Shown here: positions 45,497 to 56,679 of the stretch, piece after piece | How the letters are laid out: each line of letters starts with the position of its first letter | Numbering within the stretch: the stretch's first letter is position 1 | From: Harmonia axyridis | Lineage: Eukaryota > Arthropoda > Insecta > Coleoptera > Coccinellidae | Direction: 5' to 3' | Assembly: GCF_914767665.1 (NCBI RefSeq) | Contig: NC_059504.1 | Span: 36,859,720 to 36,923,719, forward strand | DNA: 64,000 bases | The notes under the pieces: generated by a model | The model's database searches: none | What the model saw: only the letters and a program-made list of their open reading frames with translations | What the model was told of the DNA's origin: nothing | Program-made: the position numbers and the translations under genes

Positions 45497-45772
45497 AGGA
45501 ATAATATTTGGATTTCTTGTACTGGGGAAACATCAGTCGATATTGAATTTTTGGGACCTATCAAATATTATCCTTCTCATCAAGGATTTCCAGGATACTA
45601 TTTCCCATATACGAACTCGAAAGACTACTTTAGTCCTTTGATTGCCGTGCATTTCAAAAGACCAGCTATCGGAGTGGTGTTGAATATTGAATGTAGAGCA
45701 TGGGCCAAAAACATCAAATATAACAAAGATGATAAGAGTGGATTTGTTCATTTCGAGCTATATACAGTGTAA
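45497..45772 (+). CDS. Na+/K+-ATPase beta cassette 4, exon C (terminal)
   Basis: A 276 nt terminal exon after TTTTTTTCAG, phase 0 to TAA. It reads RNNIWISCTGETSVDIEFLG ... VLNIECRAWAKNIKYNKD ... FVHFELYTV. It has both conserved cysteines and the same 91-codon length as the other three. It differs from cassette 3 at A-V, M-I, Y-F, S-I, I-T and E-V, with only one clear silent change. Intact. Confidence 0.93.
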   Translation, partial: RNNIWISCTGETSVDIEFLGPIKYYPSHQGFPGYYFPYTNSKDYFSPLIAVHFKRPAIGVVLNIECRAWAKNIKYNKDDKSGFVHFELYTV

Positions 45773-47090
45773 AACAATTGGTGAACGTTTCAGACATAGA
45801 TATAAGTTAAATATATGTAGTACCTAATATGATGATTAATTTAACATTTTAACTTTATTTTTTCACAATAACATACATATACAGTTTTGAATAACGTTAT
45901 TTTGTAAAATTGGTTAATTATTTTTTTGAGTGAACCCTCAACAGATCGTTCTATTATTTCGTCAGAATGTCTGTATTTTACAAATTTTGGTAATATCTTC
46001 AAGTGCTATAACAATCAAAGTAATCAACAAGACAAGAATTCTTGACTTGATAACAATTTCTTGCTTTTATATGTATGGACCTGCGGAAAGCCTATTTTCA
46101 AGAGCAGCTTTAACAGAAACAAAGTTAAGAAATCGGCTAGGTGTTGACTGCCTAAGAAGTCTTATGGTCTGATTTCGGTTTAAAAAAAATTCATATCTAG
46201 TTTGCAATTTTAGTTCCAACAGACCTATCATTAAATATTTTTAATTTATATTTTTGTGAATCGATTCAGCAGAAAATATGTTCAATTAATTAAAATGCAT
46301 ATGTTATGTTGAAATATGTAATTTTTTCATAATTAAATACGTTTTAGCGTTTTCGTTATAGTAAAGATATTCCAAAATTTCTTATTATTGCTTGACAAGA
46401 GGAGTCTTGATATCGACTTGAAATTTCTTTTCTTGTCTTGAAATCTAAAATTACTTCTTGTCTTGAAATCTAGTCAAGATCTTGAAATTTTCAGGAACTT
46501 AGCAACCTCCGAATTATTTTGATATAGACTAGCAAATAGCAATATATTCAAGTGCTATAACATCAAAAGTAAGTTTACAAAGATTGTCATCTAGAGACAT
46601 AATAATTTGTGATTGTCTAATCTAGTCAACAGTTCCTACCAATGTTAGAAAATACATTGTTTGTAAATAAATTGAAAATCTTCTGTATAGTCAGTCATTC
46701 AATCACCTAGGATATTCGGTCCTGTCTTTCTTTCCCATATTGACCGCTCAATCTTTTAGTACCACCATAGCCGTCTATAAAGACGACTGTTGTACCACAA
46801 TATGTCAATTCTTCTAAGCTCTTCAATTCATATTCTCATTCGCAGCAAAAATCCATAAATATTCCCCAAATATATTTGTGACCGTATGTTATATTTCTGG
46901 AAATTTTTCTTTGATTGGCGCATTTATAATTTGTTATAGGTACTTTGAACATATGCATTGCCAAAATGTGACGTTTTGAAATTTATTTGGAATCAAGGGC
47001 GTACATCTCTTTTTTCTTTGGGGGGGTTTTCAACAACAACGTTTACTCATATCTGTAATGTAAGAAAAATATGTTGTTACTTTCGTTGAT
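45773..47090 (+). other. 3' flank of cassette 4 and unit end
   Basis: Repeat-unit homology ends at about 46795. From there to 47090 the sequence is unlike the other units and carries no recognised gene; a G-run near 47021 (ttgggggggtt) looks like a transposon end. Confidence 0.5.
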
Positions 47091-47616
47091 AGTGCACGTA
47101 ATTTGGGGTTGATTATGGATGAGTCGCTGAGGTTTCGCGAGCATGTAGAGAATACGGTTGGAAGAGCTTATGGAGCGTTAAGAATCTTATATCCGCATAG
47201 ATCGTATTTACCTATCTATACTGAAAAACTTCTGTGTGAGAGTGTGGTATTATCGAAGTTCAATTACTGCTCCCCTGTGTATAGCTTTTGCTTGGACCAG
47301 GACTCTCTTGGTCGAATTCAACGGGTACAGAATTACTGTATAAGATTTATCTTCGGTGTATTAGAAAATTTGAACATGTATCTCATAAGCTGGTGGAGTT
47401 GAGTTGGCTTCCTATGAGACTTAGTTTCAACTATCATGCTCTCTGTACTTTTCATAAAATAGGTGTGAAGAGAAGACCACCTTATATCTTCAATAAGTTG
47501 CAATACAGAGCTGATGTTCACAATGTTAATATCAGACATAGAAATTTGCTTACATGTCCTCATCATAGAACCTCAACATTTCAAAGAAGTTTTAGATACA
47601 ACATCTGTAAATTGTA
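47090..47616 (+). pseudogene. LINE ORF2 C-terminal fragment, 5' part of split copy
   Basis: Frames read GLIMDESLRFREHVENTVGR, VVLSKFNYCSPVYSFCLDQD, then, after a frameshift near 47360, HKLVELSWLPMRLSFNYHAL and YNICKLY. This is the domain that follows the RT fingers/palm in non-LTR elements. It breaks at the 47617 palindrome and resumes at 49171 with NVIPYELKQLHDHKFRNKIR. Confidence 0.8.
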
Positions 47617-49168
47617 CAGGGTGGGCAAATTTCGATGTTTTAGCACTACAACTTTTGAACCAGAGGAGATGGACAAAATCTGATACCCACTTCTCGATCT
47701 CTTTTTCTGAGAAACTATCAAGGGAAGTATTCATTTTTGGCCACCTTCTTTTGTTTTCGAGTTATAAGGGAAAATTGGAAAAATGGCGATATCGAAAAAC
47801 ATTTATATCTCCGCTAATACTGATGATAGAGCTCTGAAATTAAAACATTATACAGGCACTTTTTCACGTAGAATCCAGTGGCGTGCTCGTATTTCCAAAA
47901 GGGTTTTTAATTACGAAGCTATGACCCAAAATTATGTTTTTTCAAATGGGAACACTAGATTTTCGTGCCATTTTCTGAAAGCTTGATTTTTCCTGATTTC
48001 AAAAATATATAACATCGTATGATTCGTATCAGAATAAATAACAGAAAATGGTCAAAATCCTTTTTTTACTTAAGAATCTCAATATTTCTATGGTTTCAAC
48101 TGTTGATGAGCCTTTCTATGACAAGAGCAGTGTCCTTTCTTCAATCTGATTACTTCTATGCTTTTCACTTATTTCTACAAAATTCGAATCTATATTTATT
48201 TTATACAAATAGTTTCGAAAAGATGAACGAACTTGGAAAAAGTTTCCTAGGTAGCTTGAACACAGTTTCAAATATTCATCTATTGAAATATTGAGAAGAG
48301 GTGTCGACTGTGCATTGTGCAATTGTTGTCATTATTAGGTTAAATATTATTTCTTGTTTGTCCCTTCGTAATTAAAATGTTGAGTTCAATCATATATGCA
48401 TTGTTTCATATGCTGTTTAAAATAGATTGGTACTTGTGCGTATTGATTCTGGAGACCTATGTAAATAATCTCCTGATACATGCATCTCAATACAACTCTT
48501 TCGATTGAAAAATTCAATCTTGTGGTTTCTCCGTTATTTCCAAATCAATTTTTAGATAAAAAATGTATAAAACATATCTAGTTTCGAATTCTGTAGAAAT
48601 AAGTGAAAAGCATATGAATAATCAGATTGACGGAAGGACACTGCTCTTGTTATAGAAAGCTCAATTTTTCTGTGTTCATCAACAGTTGGAACCATAGAAA
48701 TATTGAGACTCTTAGGTGAAAAGAGGTTTTCGGCCATTTTCTATTATTTATATTGATCCGAATCATACGATGTTATATATTTTTGAAATCAGGAAAAATT
48801 AAGCTTTCAGAAAATGGCACAAAAATCTAGTGTTCCCATTTGAAAAAACATAATTTTGGGTCATAGCTTCGTAATTGAAAACCCTTTTGGAAATACGAGC
48901 ACGCCACTGGATTCTACGTAGAAAAGTGCCTGTATAATGTTTTAATTTCAGAGCTCTATCATCAGTATTAGCGGAGATATGAATGTTTTTCGATATCGCC
49001 ATTTTTCCAATTTTCGCTTATAACTCGAAAACAAAAGAAGGTGGCCAAAAATGAATACTACCCTTGTTAGTTTCTCAGAAAAAGAGATCGAGAAGTGGGT
49101 ATCAGATTTTGTGTATCTCCTCTGGTTCAAAAGTTGTAGTGCTAAAACATCGAAATTTGCCCACCCTG
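47617..49168. mobile_element. 1.55 kb palindromic foldback element with CAGGGTGGGC ends
   Basis: Left end cagggtgggcaaatttcgat; right end is its exact reverse complement. Arms of about 600 bases (47617-48209 and 48566-49168) are mirror copies; both carry the motif tacgagcacgccactggatt. The loop is about 350 bases. TA flanks each side (47615-47616, 49169-49170). Counting a single TA, the host LINE frame is continuous across the insertion. No transposase. Confidence 0.85.
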
Positions 49169-49170
49169 TA

Positions 49171-49490
49171 CAATGTTATACCTTATGAATTGAAACAACT
49201 TCATGATCACAAATTCAGGAACAAAATCAGAGAATACCTGCTCAGTTCCTCCTAGCTCACCTTCTATCTCCGAGAGGGTAAAAAATGAAATTTTTTTTTT
49301 CAATTCTTTATGCTCTATTACTGTTTTTTTTTTATCAATGTCATTGGATGGATTGCACACAATGTACGTATGTATTTAATTTTTTTTTTCTTTCATGTAT
49401 CAACAAGGGTTAAGTGGTAGAACACCTATGGGTGAACTTCCCCTTGAGATTTCTATAAAGAAATAAAGGCCTTAATAAATTAAATTAAAC
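49171..49490 (+). pseudogene. LINE 3' end, second part of split copy
   Basis: Continues the LINE of 47090-47616 with VIPYELKQLHDHKFRNKIRE, a stop, a short 3' UTR and a taataaattaaattaaa tail. Confidence 0.75.
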
Positions 49491-49659
49491 AACGAACTTT
49501 GAACCAAATTTTTCAAAATATTTTTTTTTATTACCAATTCGATTGTTTTTGCCTTATAATGGTTTTTTCTGATTGGAGTTACGAATAAAAATGAGAGATT
49601 CCTCGGATAATTCTAAGAATTAAAAATCCCATAAACATGAGCCCGCAAACGCTTTGTTT

Positions 49660-51060
49660 TCGAGATCCATGGTGTTTCTTGAAAAACATTCGAACAAACC
49701 GAATTTATCTTCATATTTTTGCCGAATAAACAATTTTTCGTAGAAAAAAAAATTATCGACAAAATTTGAAGCACTCGTGGTCTAACCTTTGATAATTTTT
49801 TCAAATGTCAAAATCTGACATTTTGGTGATTTCAACTAATAGCAGCCAATCATTCGGGATTATACTGATAATACTACCTCCTCATAGTCCTCATCGATAA
49901 TACCTTATTTACATTGAAACGTCAAAATTTTACTTTGAATTCGTCATTATTGACAGCTTTAAGTGCATTATTGAGAAATGAACACAAACCGATTCAGTGC
50001 CATCACCCAATAAAATATTGAACATTCAAATTGTTGAAAAGAATAATCCTCGCAAATACAACTCGTTCTTCAAATTTTATCAGATAATTTTTTATTTTCT
50101 TCACTAAAACTTGTTTATTCGAGCCAAAAACATTCAAACAAACCCAATTTAAATGAAATCACTCTTTCTAACGCACTCGTGATTTTATCATTCGGTTTGT
50201 TTTCATGTTTTTGCCAAATGAACAAGTTTTCGTGGAAAAGAAAAAATTATCGATAATATTTGAAGCACTCATGGTATTACCTTTGATAATTCTACTTCCT
50301 CATCGATCATACCTTGTTCACATTGAAAAGTCAAAATTTTACTTTAAATTCGTCATTATTGACAGCTTAAAGTGCATTATTGAGAAATGAACACAAATCG
50401 ATTCAGTACCATCACCCAAGAGAATATTGAACATTAAAATTGTTGAAAAATATAATCTACTCAAATACAACCCGTTCTTCGAATTTTATTACATGATTTG
50501 GTATTTTCATCACTCAAACTGGTTTATTTTAGGTAAAAACATTCGAACACACCGAATTTAGATAAAATGACTCGTCCTAACAAACGTGTGATTTTATCAA
50601 TCGATGCATCTCCATATTTTCGCCAAATAAATAAGTTTTCGCAGAAAAGAAAAAATTATCAAAGGTTTTACCACGAGTGCTTCTAATATTATCGATAATT
50701 TTTTCTTTTCCACGAAAACTTGTTTATTTGGCAAAAACATGAAAACAAACCGATTGATTAAATCACGAGTCCGTTAGGACGATTGATTTTATCTATATTC
50801 GGTTTGTTTGAATGTTTTTGCCTCAAATAAGAAATTTGAGTGATGAAAATAAAAAATTATCTAATAAAATTTGAAGAACGAGTTGTATATTACCTTTGAT
50901 TATTTTTTTCACATGTCAAAATCTGATATTTTCGTGATTTCAACTAATAGCAATGCATTATTTCAGCCAATTTTGGAATTGCACTCCATTTACATAAAAA
51001 TTTTGACAGGAGGGAAATATTCGATAAAATTTAAAGCACGCGTGGTATTACCTTTGAAAA
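49660..51060. repeat. Block of direct and inverted AT-rich repeats
   Basis: Segments around 49719-50160 and 50211-50570 are diverged direct copies (e.g. gcattattgagaaatgaaca at both 49965 and 50372, offset 407). 50628-50750 is an internal palindrome (aaattatcaaagg / gataattttttcttt). 50790-50890 is an inverted copy of 50065-50155. No frame longer than chance. Confidence 0.6.
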
Positions 51061-51377
51061 TTAAATGCCAAAACGCACTTCTTATCATGTCGACAAGACT
51101 AATGACTAATGAAGTTGGAAACTGCTTTTGAGCATATACTATAGTATAATCGCTACATCTGAAAGTAGTTTAATCGCAAGAGCGAATACTCTATTTACCG
51201 TATGACTTGTGCGCACTTAGCAAATTTACAAATAAGCCCGTGTACTAGTGTCCATATTTATCTATCATCGTTGATTCGAATGTTTTATTTGCTTTTGTTT
51301 CCCCGAATCGTTTATCATCATCACTTCCTGTGGCGGTTACAGAATGATTTCATTTTAAATTTCCAATTCAATAGAAA
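51061..51377 (+). other. Upstream region of the integrin gene
   Basis: No confident core promoter. AT-rich with a few short TATA-like words. The 5' UTR and transcription start cannot be fixed from sequence alone. Confidence 0.4.
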
Positions 51378-51536
51378 ATGTCTGGGTTCATGAGATGGTC
51401 CTGCCTTGTCCTCCTCAGTGGATTCCTAATCCAACAATTAAGATGTCAAGTGCTAGGAAAAAATTCGGATTGTGAGTCTTACGGAGAATGTTCAGAGTGT
51501 TTACGCCATTTAGGATGTGTGTGGTGTATCAAACCT
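51378..51536 (+). CDS. Integrin beta, exon 1 (signal peptide and PSI start)
   Basis: ATG at 51378 opens 53 codons to a consensus donor (CCT|GTAAGT), phase 0. Residues 1-23 (MSGFMRWSCLVLLSGFLIQQ...) form a signal peptide. Residues after that give the start of the PSI domain with closely spaced cysteines, CESYGECSECLRHLGCVWCI, as in all integrin beta chains. Integrin beta chains pair with an alpha chain at the cell surface to bind extracellular matrix or cell-surface ligands. The next exon, 6.5 kb away, joins in frame. The start is the only ATG that gives a signal peptide directly before the PSI cysteines. Confidence 0.9.
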
Positions 51537-52078
51537 GTAAGTGAAAGAAAAGTTAATACTTCGTTTATATAGTCGCTTGTGGTCTTATACTGAACCGATT
51601 GTTATCAACTGCATAATCCTCTTATTCGAGTAGAGATTAACATGTTTTATAGTCTGGGTTTTTGATTATACCAAAATGACCTATATAACTTCAACTGAAG
51701 AGGTCGAGTATTCTCCAAAAAAGCAATATTTACAAACGCTTTTAATAATGACTCACAAACAGGATGAAATTCAAGTAATTTAGAAATTAGAGTTGAAGCC
51801 ATAATTGCAGAACTATCAAACTAAAATTATTGTCACGATTTCAGCAATAAAATCCGGGCTATAAATTATTAAAAAATTAATCACTTGCATCAAAGATATT
51901 TGGAACAGTTTTTCATCGTTCAATCTGAACAACACAGAAAAAAGCACTTCGTTTCTTCGTGAAGCATCTTCTCGACCGGCAATATTGAAACTGGTGGAAA
52001 ATTTTGAGCTGTTGGTACAAGTTAGTGATGTAAAGAATCTAAACCGTGTGCGTCGCTCAAGAAAAACTGAGAATATCA

Positions 52079-52500
52079 ATAATAATAATAAATTATTGAT
52101 CCTTCAGGACACTTAATAATGTGTATAGGATAATATTATATTATTTACAACAATTACTATTCTAATGAGTGATTAACGAATCACAGAGAAATTCCTTCAC
52201 CGAATAGAAGCACCTTTGCAGCAATAACTCCTTAATTAATTTTTTGAATGTTTGTTTGTTCAAAGATTTCAAATGGAAAGGCAAATTATTGAACAATCTG
52301 ATACCCTATGATATAGTGGAGAACGTTCAAAACTGTGAGTCCGATGTTTAGGAACCAGAAGCACCTGTAAATTACGTGTTCTATGATCATGCGAACTAAC
52401 AAGAGTTTTCCTATTAATCTCATTATTAGAGTATATGAGACACTTGAATATGTATATACATGGGAGTGACAGTAGTTTATTGGCGACAAATATAGGCCGA
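52079..52500 (-). pseudogene. 5'-truncated LINE, minus strand
   Basis: The minus strand reads DHRTRNLQVLLVPKHRTHSF and, in another frame, IRLFNNLPFHLKSLNKQTFK followed by LIKELLLQRCFYSVKEFL. These are the C-terminal motifs common in LINE ORF2. It ends in a (TTA)n tail (aataataataataa on the + strand). Resembles 31360-31818. Confidence 0.7.
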
Positions 52501-52559
52501 CATGATTCTCGATAGTTCTAACTAAGATGTCTTAAAACCTGGTGTATGGACTGATTATA

Positions 52560-55500
52560 TAACTGTATATAACTGTAACGGATATCACCATTCTTCAAAG
52601 GGATGTAAAAAGCCTGTAACTTGTCCACTTTGTGCCCAAATGCATGAAGATTGTAAATCTTCAGAGCGTAAATGGTCCAAATGGACTGTGTCAAGTTGGT
52701 TAGCGCATCTGATTCAGTAGTTTCAGTGAATCATGCAGTTTGGGAAAAAGAAAAATGTACCTCATATAAAGCGGTTTTGAAAAAGTTTAGGGATGATTTA
52801 TTGGGTCCAGCATAGCATTCGGGTGACTTCACTGATTCTAACCCTTCTGACAATGCCTCAAATATTAAACACAGCACTAGTAAAACTTTGAACATCTATT
52901 ATCAGAACACCCGAGGCTTGAGATCTAAGACATCACGGTTTTTCAATTCCATATCTATCAGTCAATATCCAATAGTAGCTTTAACACAAAACTTGGTTAG
53001 ACAACACAATTAAGAATGATGAGTTATTTCCTAGCCATTATGAGGTATATCGTTCTGACAGAAATTTTATCGCATGTAATTGCTCTAGAGGTGGTGGAGT
53101 TCTCATTGCGGTTGATAAGACATTCGAATCAATGGAGATAGATTTAAGTCAGTTTTTTTCTTGCGGTCTCTCAGTGTTCGATATAATCATGATCAAAATT
53201 ATCACGGACTCGACCTCTCTATATGTGATGAATGTTTACTTGCCACCTTCTTTGACCATAGACCGATTTCGCTCACTCTTCGAAGTTCTTGAGACCATAC
53301 GCTTAACTTACAATGTGAATCTTCTCATTGTTGGTGACTTCAACATTCCTCTATGTTTTACGGATATCAATAACACTACTTTACAACGTAGCACACCTGA
53401 AATTTGTCTTCGGGAATTTTTAGAGATCGTCAGTTTAGCACAACATAATTTTGTTTTCAATGATTATGGTAGACTACTGGATTTGGTTATTTTTAGTGGT
53501 GGTAGGTGCCTTGTTGAGAGGTCTCTTGATCCGTTAGTGGTTGAGGATAAGCATCATCCCGCTTTGGGGGTGAGTTGTTCGCTTAATATTGCCCATAATT
53601 TAAAAACTAATTTTGTCACCTCTTATGAACGTCAGTATGATTTCAGTAAAGCGAATTTTTTCCTCATGTATGATCTTATTGAAGGTATAGACTGGAGCCC
53701 TCTCGGGATCATTGACAGTGCAGAGGAGGCTTGTGCTTTTTTTAATGATACAATTCATAGCGTATTCGATCGTAGTGTGCCTCTTCGATCTTACGAGAAC
53801 AAGCGCAGATATCCTCCCTGGTTCAATAGAGAGATCATTCGGTTGATTCGCTTGAAAGCTAAGTATTGGAATTCATTTAAAAGAAATAACAATGTCATTG
53901 CTCGGGAGGAATTTACCCGTTCGAGAGCGAAAATCAAATCGGATGTGGATAAGGCCTACAAAAATTTTGTGAAAAGAGCTGAACAAAATATTAAAGAAAA
54001 CCCTAAAAAATTCTGGTCATTTATCAATGGCAAAAGAGGTTCAACTCTTGTTTCGAATCAAATGTTTTATGGTGGGCAGTTACTCAATAATCCATTAGAC
54101 ATTCTCAATAGCTTTGCCGATTTTTTCGCGAAATCATACTCTACCTGTACAGCTAGCATTGAAGTGACTGATAATACTAATGTAATTAATCTAAATATTA
54201 CTTGTTTCGAGGAGAGTGAAGTCCTCGTGGCGTTGAAGAGGATGAAACCCACAATGACTATGGGTCCCGATAGTATCCCATCATTGGTTTTTAGAGATTG
54301 TGCATATGTTTTAGCTTGTCCACTCACTATTTTGTTCAATATTTGTTTGAGAACTGGCACGATTCCTGATTGCTGGAAGCTTTCCAAAGTACGTCCAATT
54401 TATAAGAAGGGAAATAAATTTGATATTTCCAATTTCCGACCAATATCGATAATCTGTAATTGCAGTAAGATCTTTGAAGTTCTCCTTTATAATAGATTAT
54501 ATTCCCATGTTTGCAATCTAATAACTCCATTTCAGCATGGCTTTGTTAAAGGTCGTTCGACAGTTACCAACCTCTTCAACGTAACCCAGTTTATTTCCGA
54601 AGTCATTGAGAGAAAATCCCAAGTAGATATATTATATACTGATTTTTCAAAGGCTTTTGATCTGCTTGACCATGGAATATTGTTGAGGAAGTTGTCTCAA
54701 TTTGGCCTTTCCTCGGCTCTCATTGGTCTTTTCAAGTCCTACTTGTCCAATAGGCAGCAATATGTCGAGTTCAATGGAGTTAGGTCTACAGTGTTCTCCA
54801 GTACTTCTGGAGTTCCTCAAGGAAGTAACCTTGGGCCACTCCTTTTCATAATATTCATTAATGATTTGGCGGAGGTAGTTGATGTCGACTGTTTGTTATA
54901 TGCTGATGATTTCAAAATATACCTGGAGGTAAGCAATGTATCGGACTGCTTGCGACTCGCCTCTAATTTGCAACGCGTTGAAGAGTGGTGTAGAAGAAAC
55001 AGGTTACCTTTGAACGCTGAGAAGTGTAATGTTATGTCATTTACGCAAAATAAAAATACTATTCGTTTTGATTACACAATAGCTTCCAAAGTTCTCCAGC
55101 GTCCATCGGTGTTAACTGATTTAGGAGTGAATTTTGATTCCAGACTTTCGTTTGTGCCACACATTGATGCTACCTTGTCTGCTGCGAATGGGATGTACGG
55201 GCTCATAGCGCGAATCTCTCGCGATTTTTCTGACACAGTCACATTAAAGACCCTTTATTATACATTTGTCAGATCAAAATTAGAATACGCGTCTATAATA
55301 TGGTCTCCTTGCTACCAGGTCCATATTGAGAGAGTTGAGTCTGTGCAGCGGCGTTGTCTAAAACTTTTTTCATATAGAGCAGATGGTGTCTACCCGCCTA
55401 TCGGTTTTCCTCAGAACCTGCTTTTGAGCAGACACTGCATGAATAGTTTGAAATGTCGACGAGAATGTCATTCAGTTGTATTTACTCACAAAATAATAAA

Positions 55501-55861
55501 CGGTGTCATTAAAGATCCTTGCATTCTCGAAAAACTAAATTTTGCTATTCCAAGACCAGCCTCTAGAGTTAGAAATACATTTTATATGCCGACACCTCGA
55601 ACGAATACATTGAAGTATTCACCTCTTTATAATTTGTGTGATGCCTGTAATACTATAAGTTCTCACTTGGATATTTTTAATTGTTCCATTTTAAATATCA
55701 GATCACATTATTTTGACTGACTGAGCATTTTTGTTATCGTTTTTTTTTCTCAGAATATGTAATATTAGTGTATACTTTATTTTTCATATGTTCCTTGTTC
55801 TGTAGTTGGGTTTAAACCTGTAGAACATTGTATATATTAAATAAAATAAATAAAATAAATT
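52560..55861 (+). mobile_element. Non-LTR retrotransposon (Jockey/CR1-like), nearly intact ORF2
   Basis: A gag-like zinc-knuckle remnant (CNGYHHSSKGCKKPVTCPLC, about 52572-52640) is followed by endonuclease and RT sequence and an AAATAAAATAAAT tail (55837-55861). The endonuclease start reads IYYQNTRGLRSKTSRFFN (52897 on). It is broken by a frameshift near 52985-52990, just where the catalytic E-T-W-L motif is expected. Confidence 0.85.
53132..55720 (+). CDS. LINE ORF2: endonuclease (part) and reverse transcriptase
   Basis: An 862-codon open frame. The N-terminal third is the end of an AP-like endonuclease: LIVGDFNIPLCF, then RLLDLVIFSGG and a D-K-H-H-P block in place of S-D-H. The RT domain follows: MTMGPDSIPSLVF, SKVRPIYKKGNKFDISNFRP, FVKGRSTVTNLFN, YTDFSKAFDLLDHGILLRKL, SGVPQGSNLGPLLFIIFIND and the active site CLLYADDFKIYL. 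The thumb-like region has DLGVNFDSRLSFVPHIDATL and ends before a short 3' UTR. The frame shown begins inside the endonuclease because of the upstream frameshift. It is likely a recent insertion. Sense orientation in the integrin intron may influence transcripts. Confidence 0.9.
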   Translation: MEIDLSQFFSCGLSVFDIIMIKIITDSTSLYVMNVYLPPSLTIDRFRSLFEVLETIRLTYNVNLLIVGDFNIPLCFTDINNTTLQRSTPEICLREFLEIVSLAQHNFVFNDYGRLLDLVIFSGGRCLVERSLDPLVVEDKHHPALGVSCSLNIAHNLKTNFVTSYERQYDFSKANFFLMYDLIEGIDWSPLGIIDSAEEACAFFNDTIHSVFDRSVPLRSYENKRRYPPWFNREIIRLIRLKAKYWNSFKRNNNVIAREEFTRSRAKIKSDVDKAYKNFVKRAEQNIKENPKKFWSFINGKRGSTLVSNQMFYGGQLLNNPLDILNSFADFFAKSYSTCTASIEVTDNTNVINLNITCFEESEVLVALKRMKPTMTMGPDSIPSLVFRDCAYVLACPLTILFNICLRTGTIPDCWKLSKVRPIYKKGNKFDISNFRPISIICNCSKIFEVLLYNRLYSHVCNLITPFQHGFVKGRSTVTNLFNVTQFISEVIERKSQVDILYTDFSKAFDLLDHGILLRKLSQFGLSSALIGLFKSYLSNRQQYVEFNGVRSTVFSSTSGVPQGSNLGPLLFIIFINDLAEVVDVDCLLYADDFKIYLEVSNVSDCLRLASNLQRVEEWCRRNRLPLNAEKCNVMSFTQNKNTIRFDYTIASKVLQRPSVLTDLGVNFDSRLSFVPHIDATLSAANGMYGLIARISRDFSDTVTLKTLYYTFVRSKLEYASIIWSPCYQVHIERVESVQRRCLKLFSYRADGVYPPIGFPQNLLLSRHCMNSLKCRRECHSVVFTHKIINGVIKDPCILEKLNFAIPRPASRVRNTFYMPTPRTNTLKYSPLYNLCDACNTISSHLDIFNCSILNIRSHYFD

Positions 55862-56679
55862 AGCTTTTGTTTTGCCAATTTTGAGAATATTAGTTTGAGC
55901 TTCTGATTGGCTAGGGTCGGGTTTTAATTGATGTTTCCTGTCAAAATCAAAGGAAAAAAGATCGAAATGAAAGGTATGACATTGCGGCGCCGCCAAGAAA
56001 TAAAACTAATATTTTCGATTTCGTCGAATGTCATTCCATTCAAAAATTGACGAGTGCATTCACCATGTTTTTAGAGATCTTAGTTCAAACTAAAAATGAG
56101 ACGTATTAATCTTTTCTCTAATTCTGTGGTTATTCCGTTCATTCTTCCACATCTTGTAGAACAAAATCGTGCGAGAATATATCAGAAACGCACAGTTTTC
56201 ATGGTTATATTTTATTATTCTATGTTGGTACTCCGAACTTTCCGCCACGGCTTTATCTGTCAATTCATCAATTTGCCTTAAAGAAATCAGTTCTGCCAAC
56301 CAACATTTTTCAATGCAAAAATCACTAAAATATATTTATGGAAATATTTCATTAATTTCAATGAAAATGCAATGAATTAGAGAAAATAATGTATAATACT
56401 CGTACAGAAGGCTCATTCTACCACTCGTTCATTCCAAAACTCGCCACTTCGTGGCTCGTTTTTGAATTTTGAACTCGTGGAAGAATATCAATGCCTTCTG
56501 CACTTGTATTATAAATAACTATTCTGTGCCACAAAAACTGACGAAAACCCAGTTTTAAAGTGAGAATTATGCGAATGTCTAATTCACAAGAGCTGTTCGT
56601 GAAATTTCTTCTTTATCAATGATGTTTGTTATTGTACATAGGCGTACAACTTTGTTTCCGCCGTTTTTTTCCGAAATTC

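Larger units (their letters stand above)
34542..46795 (+). repeat. Segmental repeat unit 4 (carries cassette 4)
   Basis: Collinear with units 2 and 3 but shorter (12.3 kb), mainly because most of the Jockey-like LINE is deleted. Homology stops at about 46795 in gacgactgttgta, the same MITE border that begins the next unit elsewhere. Confidence 0.85.

Noticed and set aside
47783..49002. Two mirrored 67-codon frames (MAISKN...).
   Set aside because: They are the same arm of a palindrome read from both sides; no sign of independent coding.
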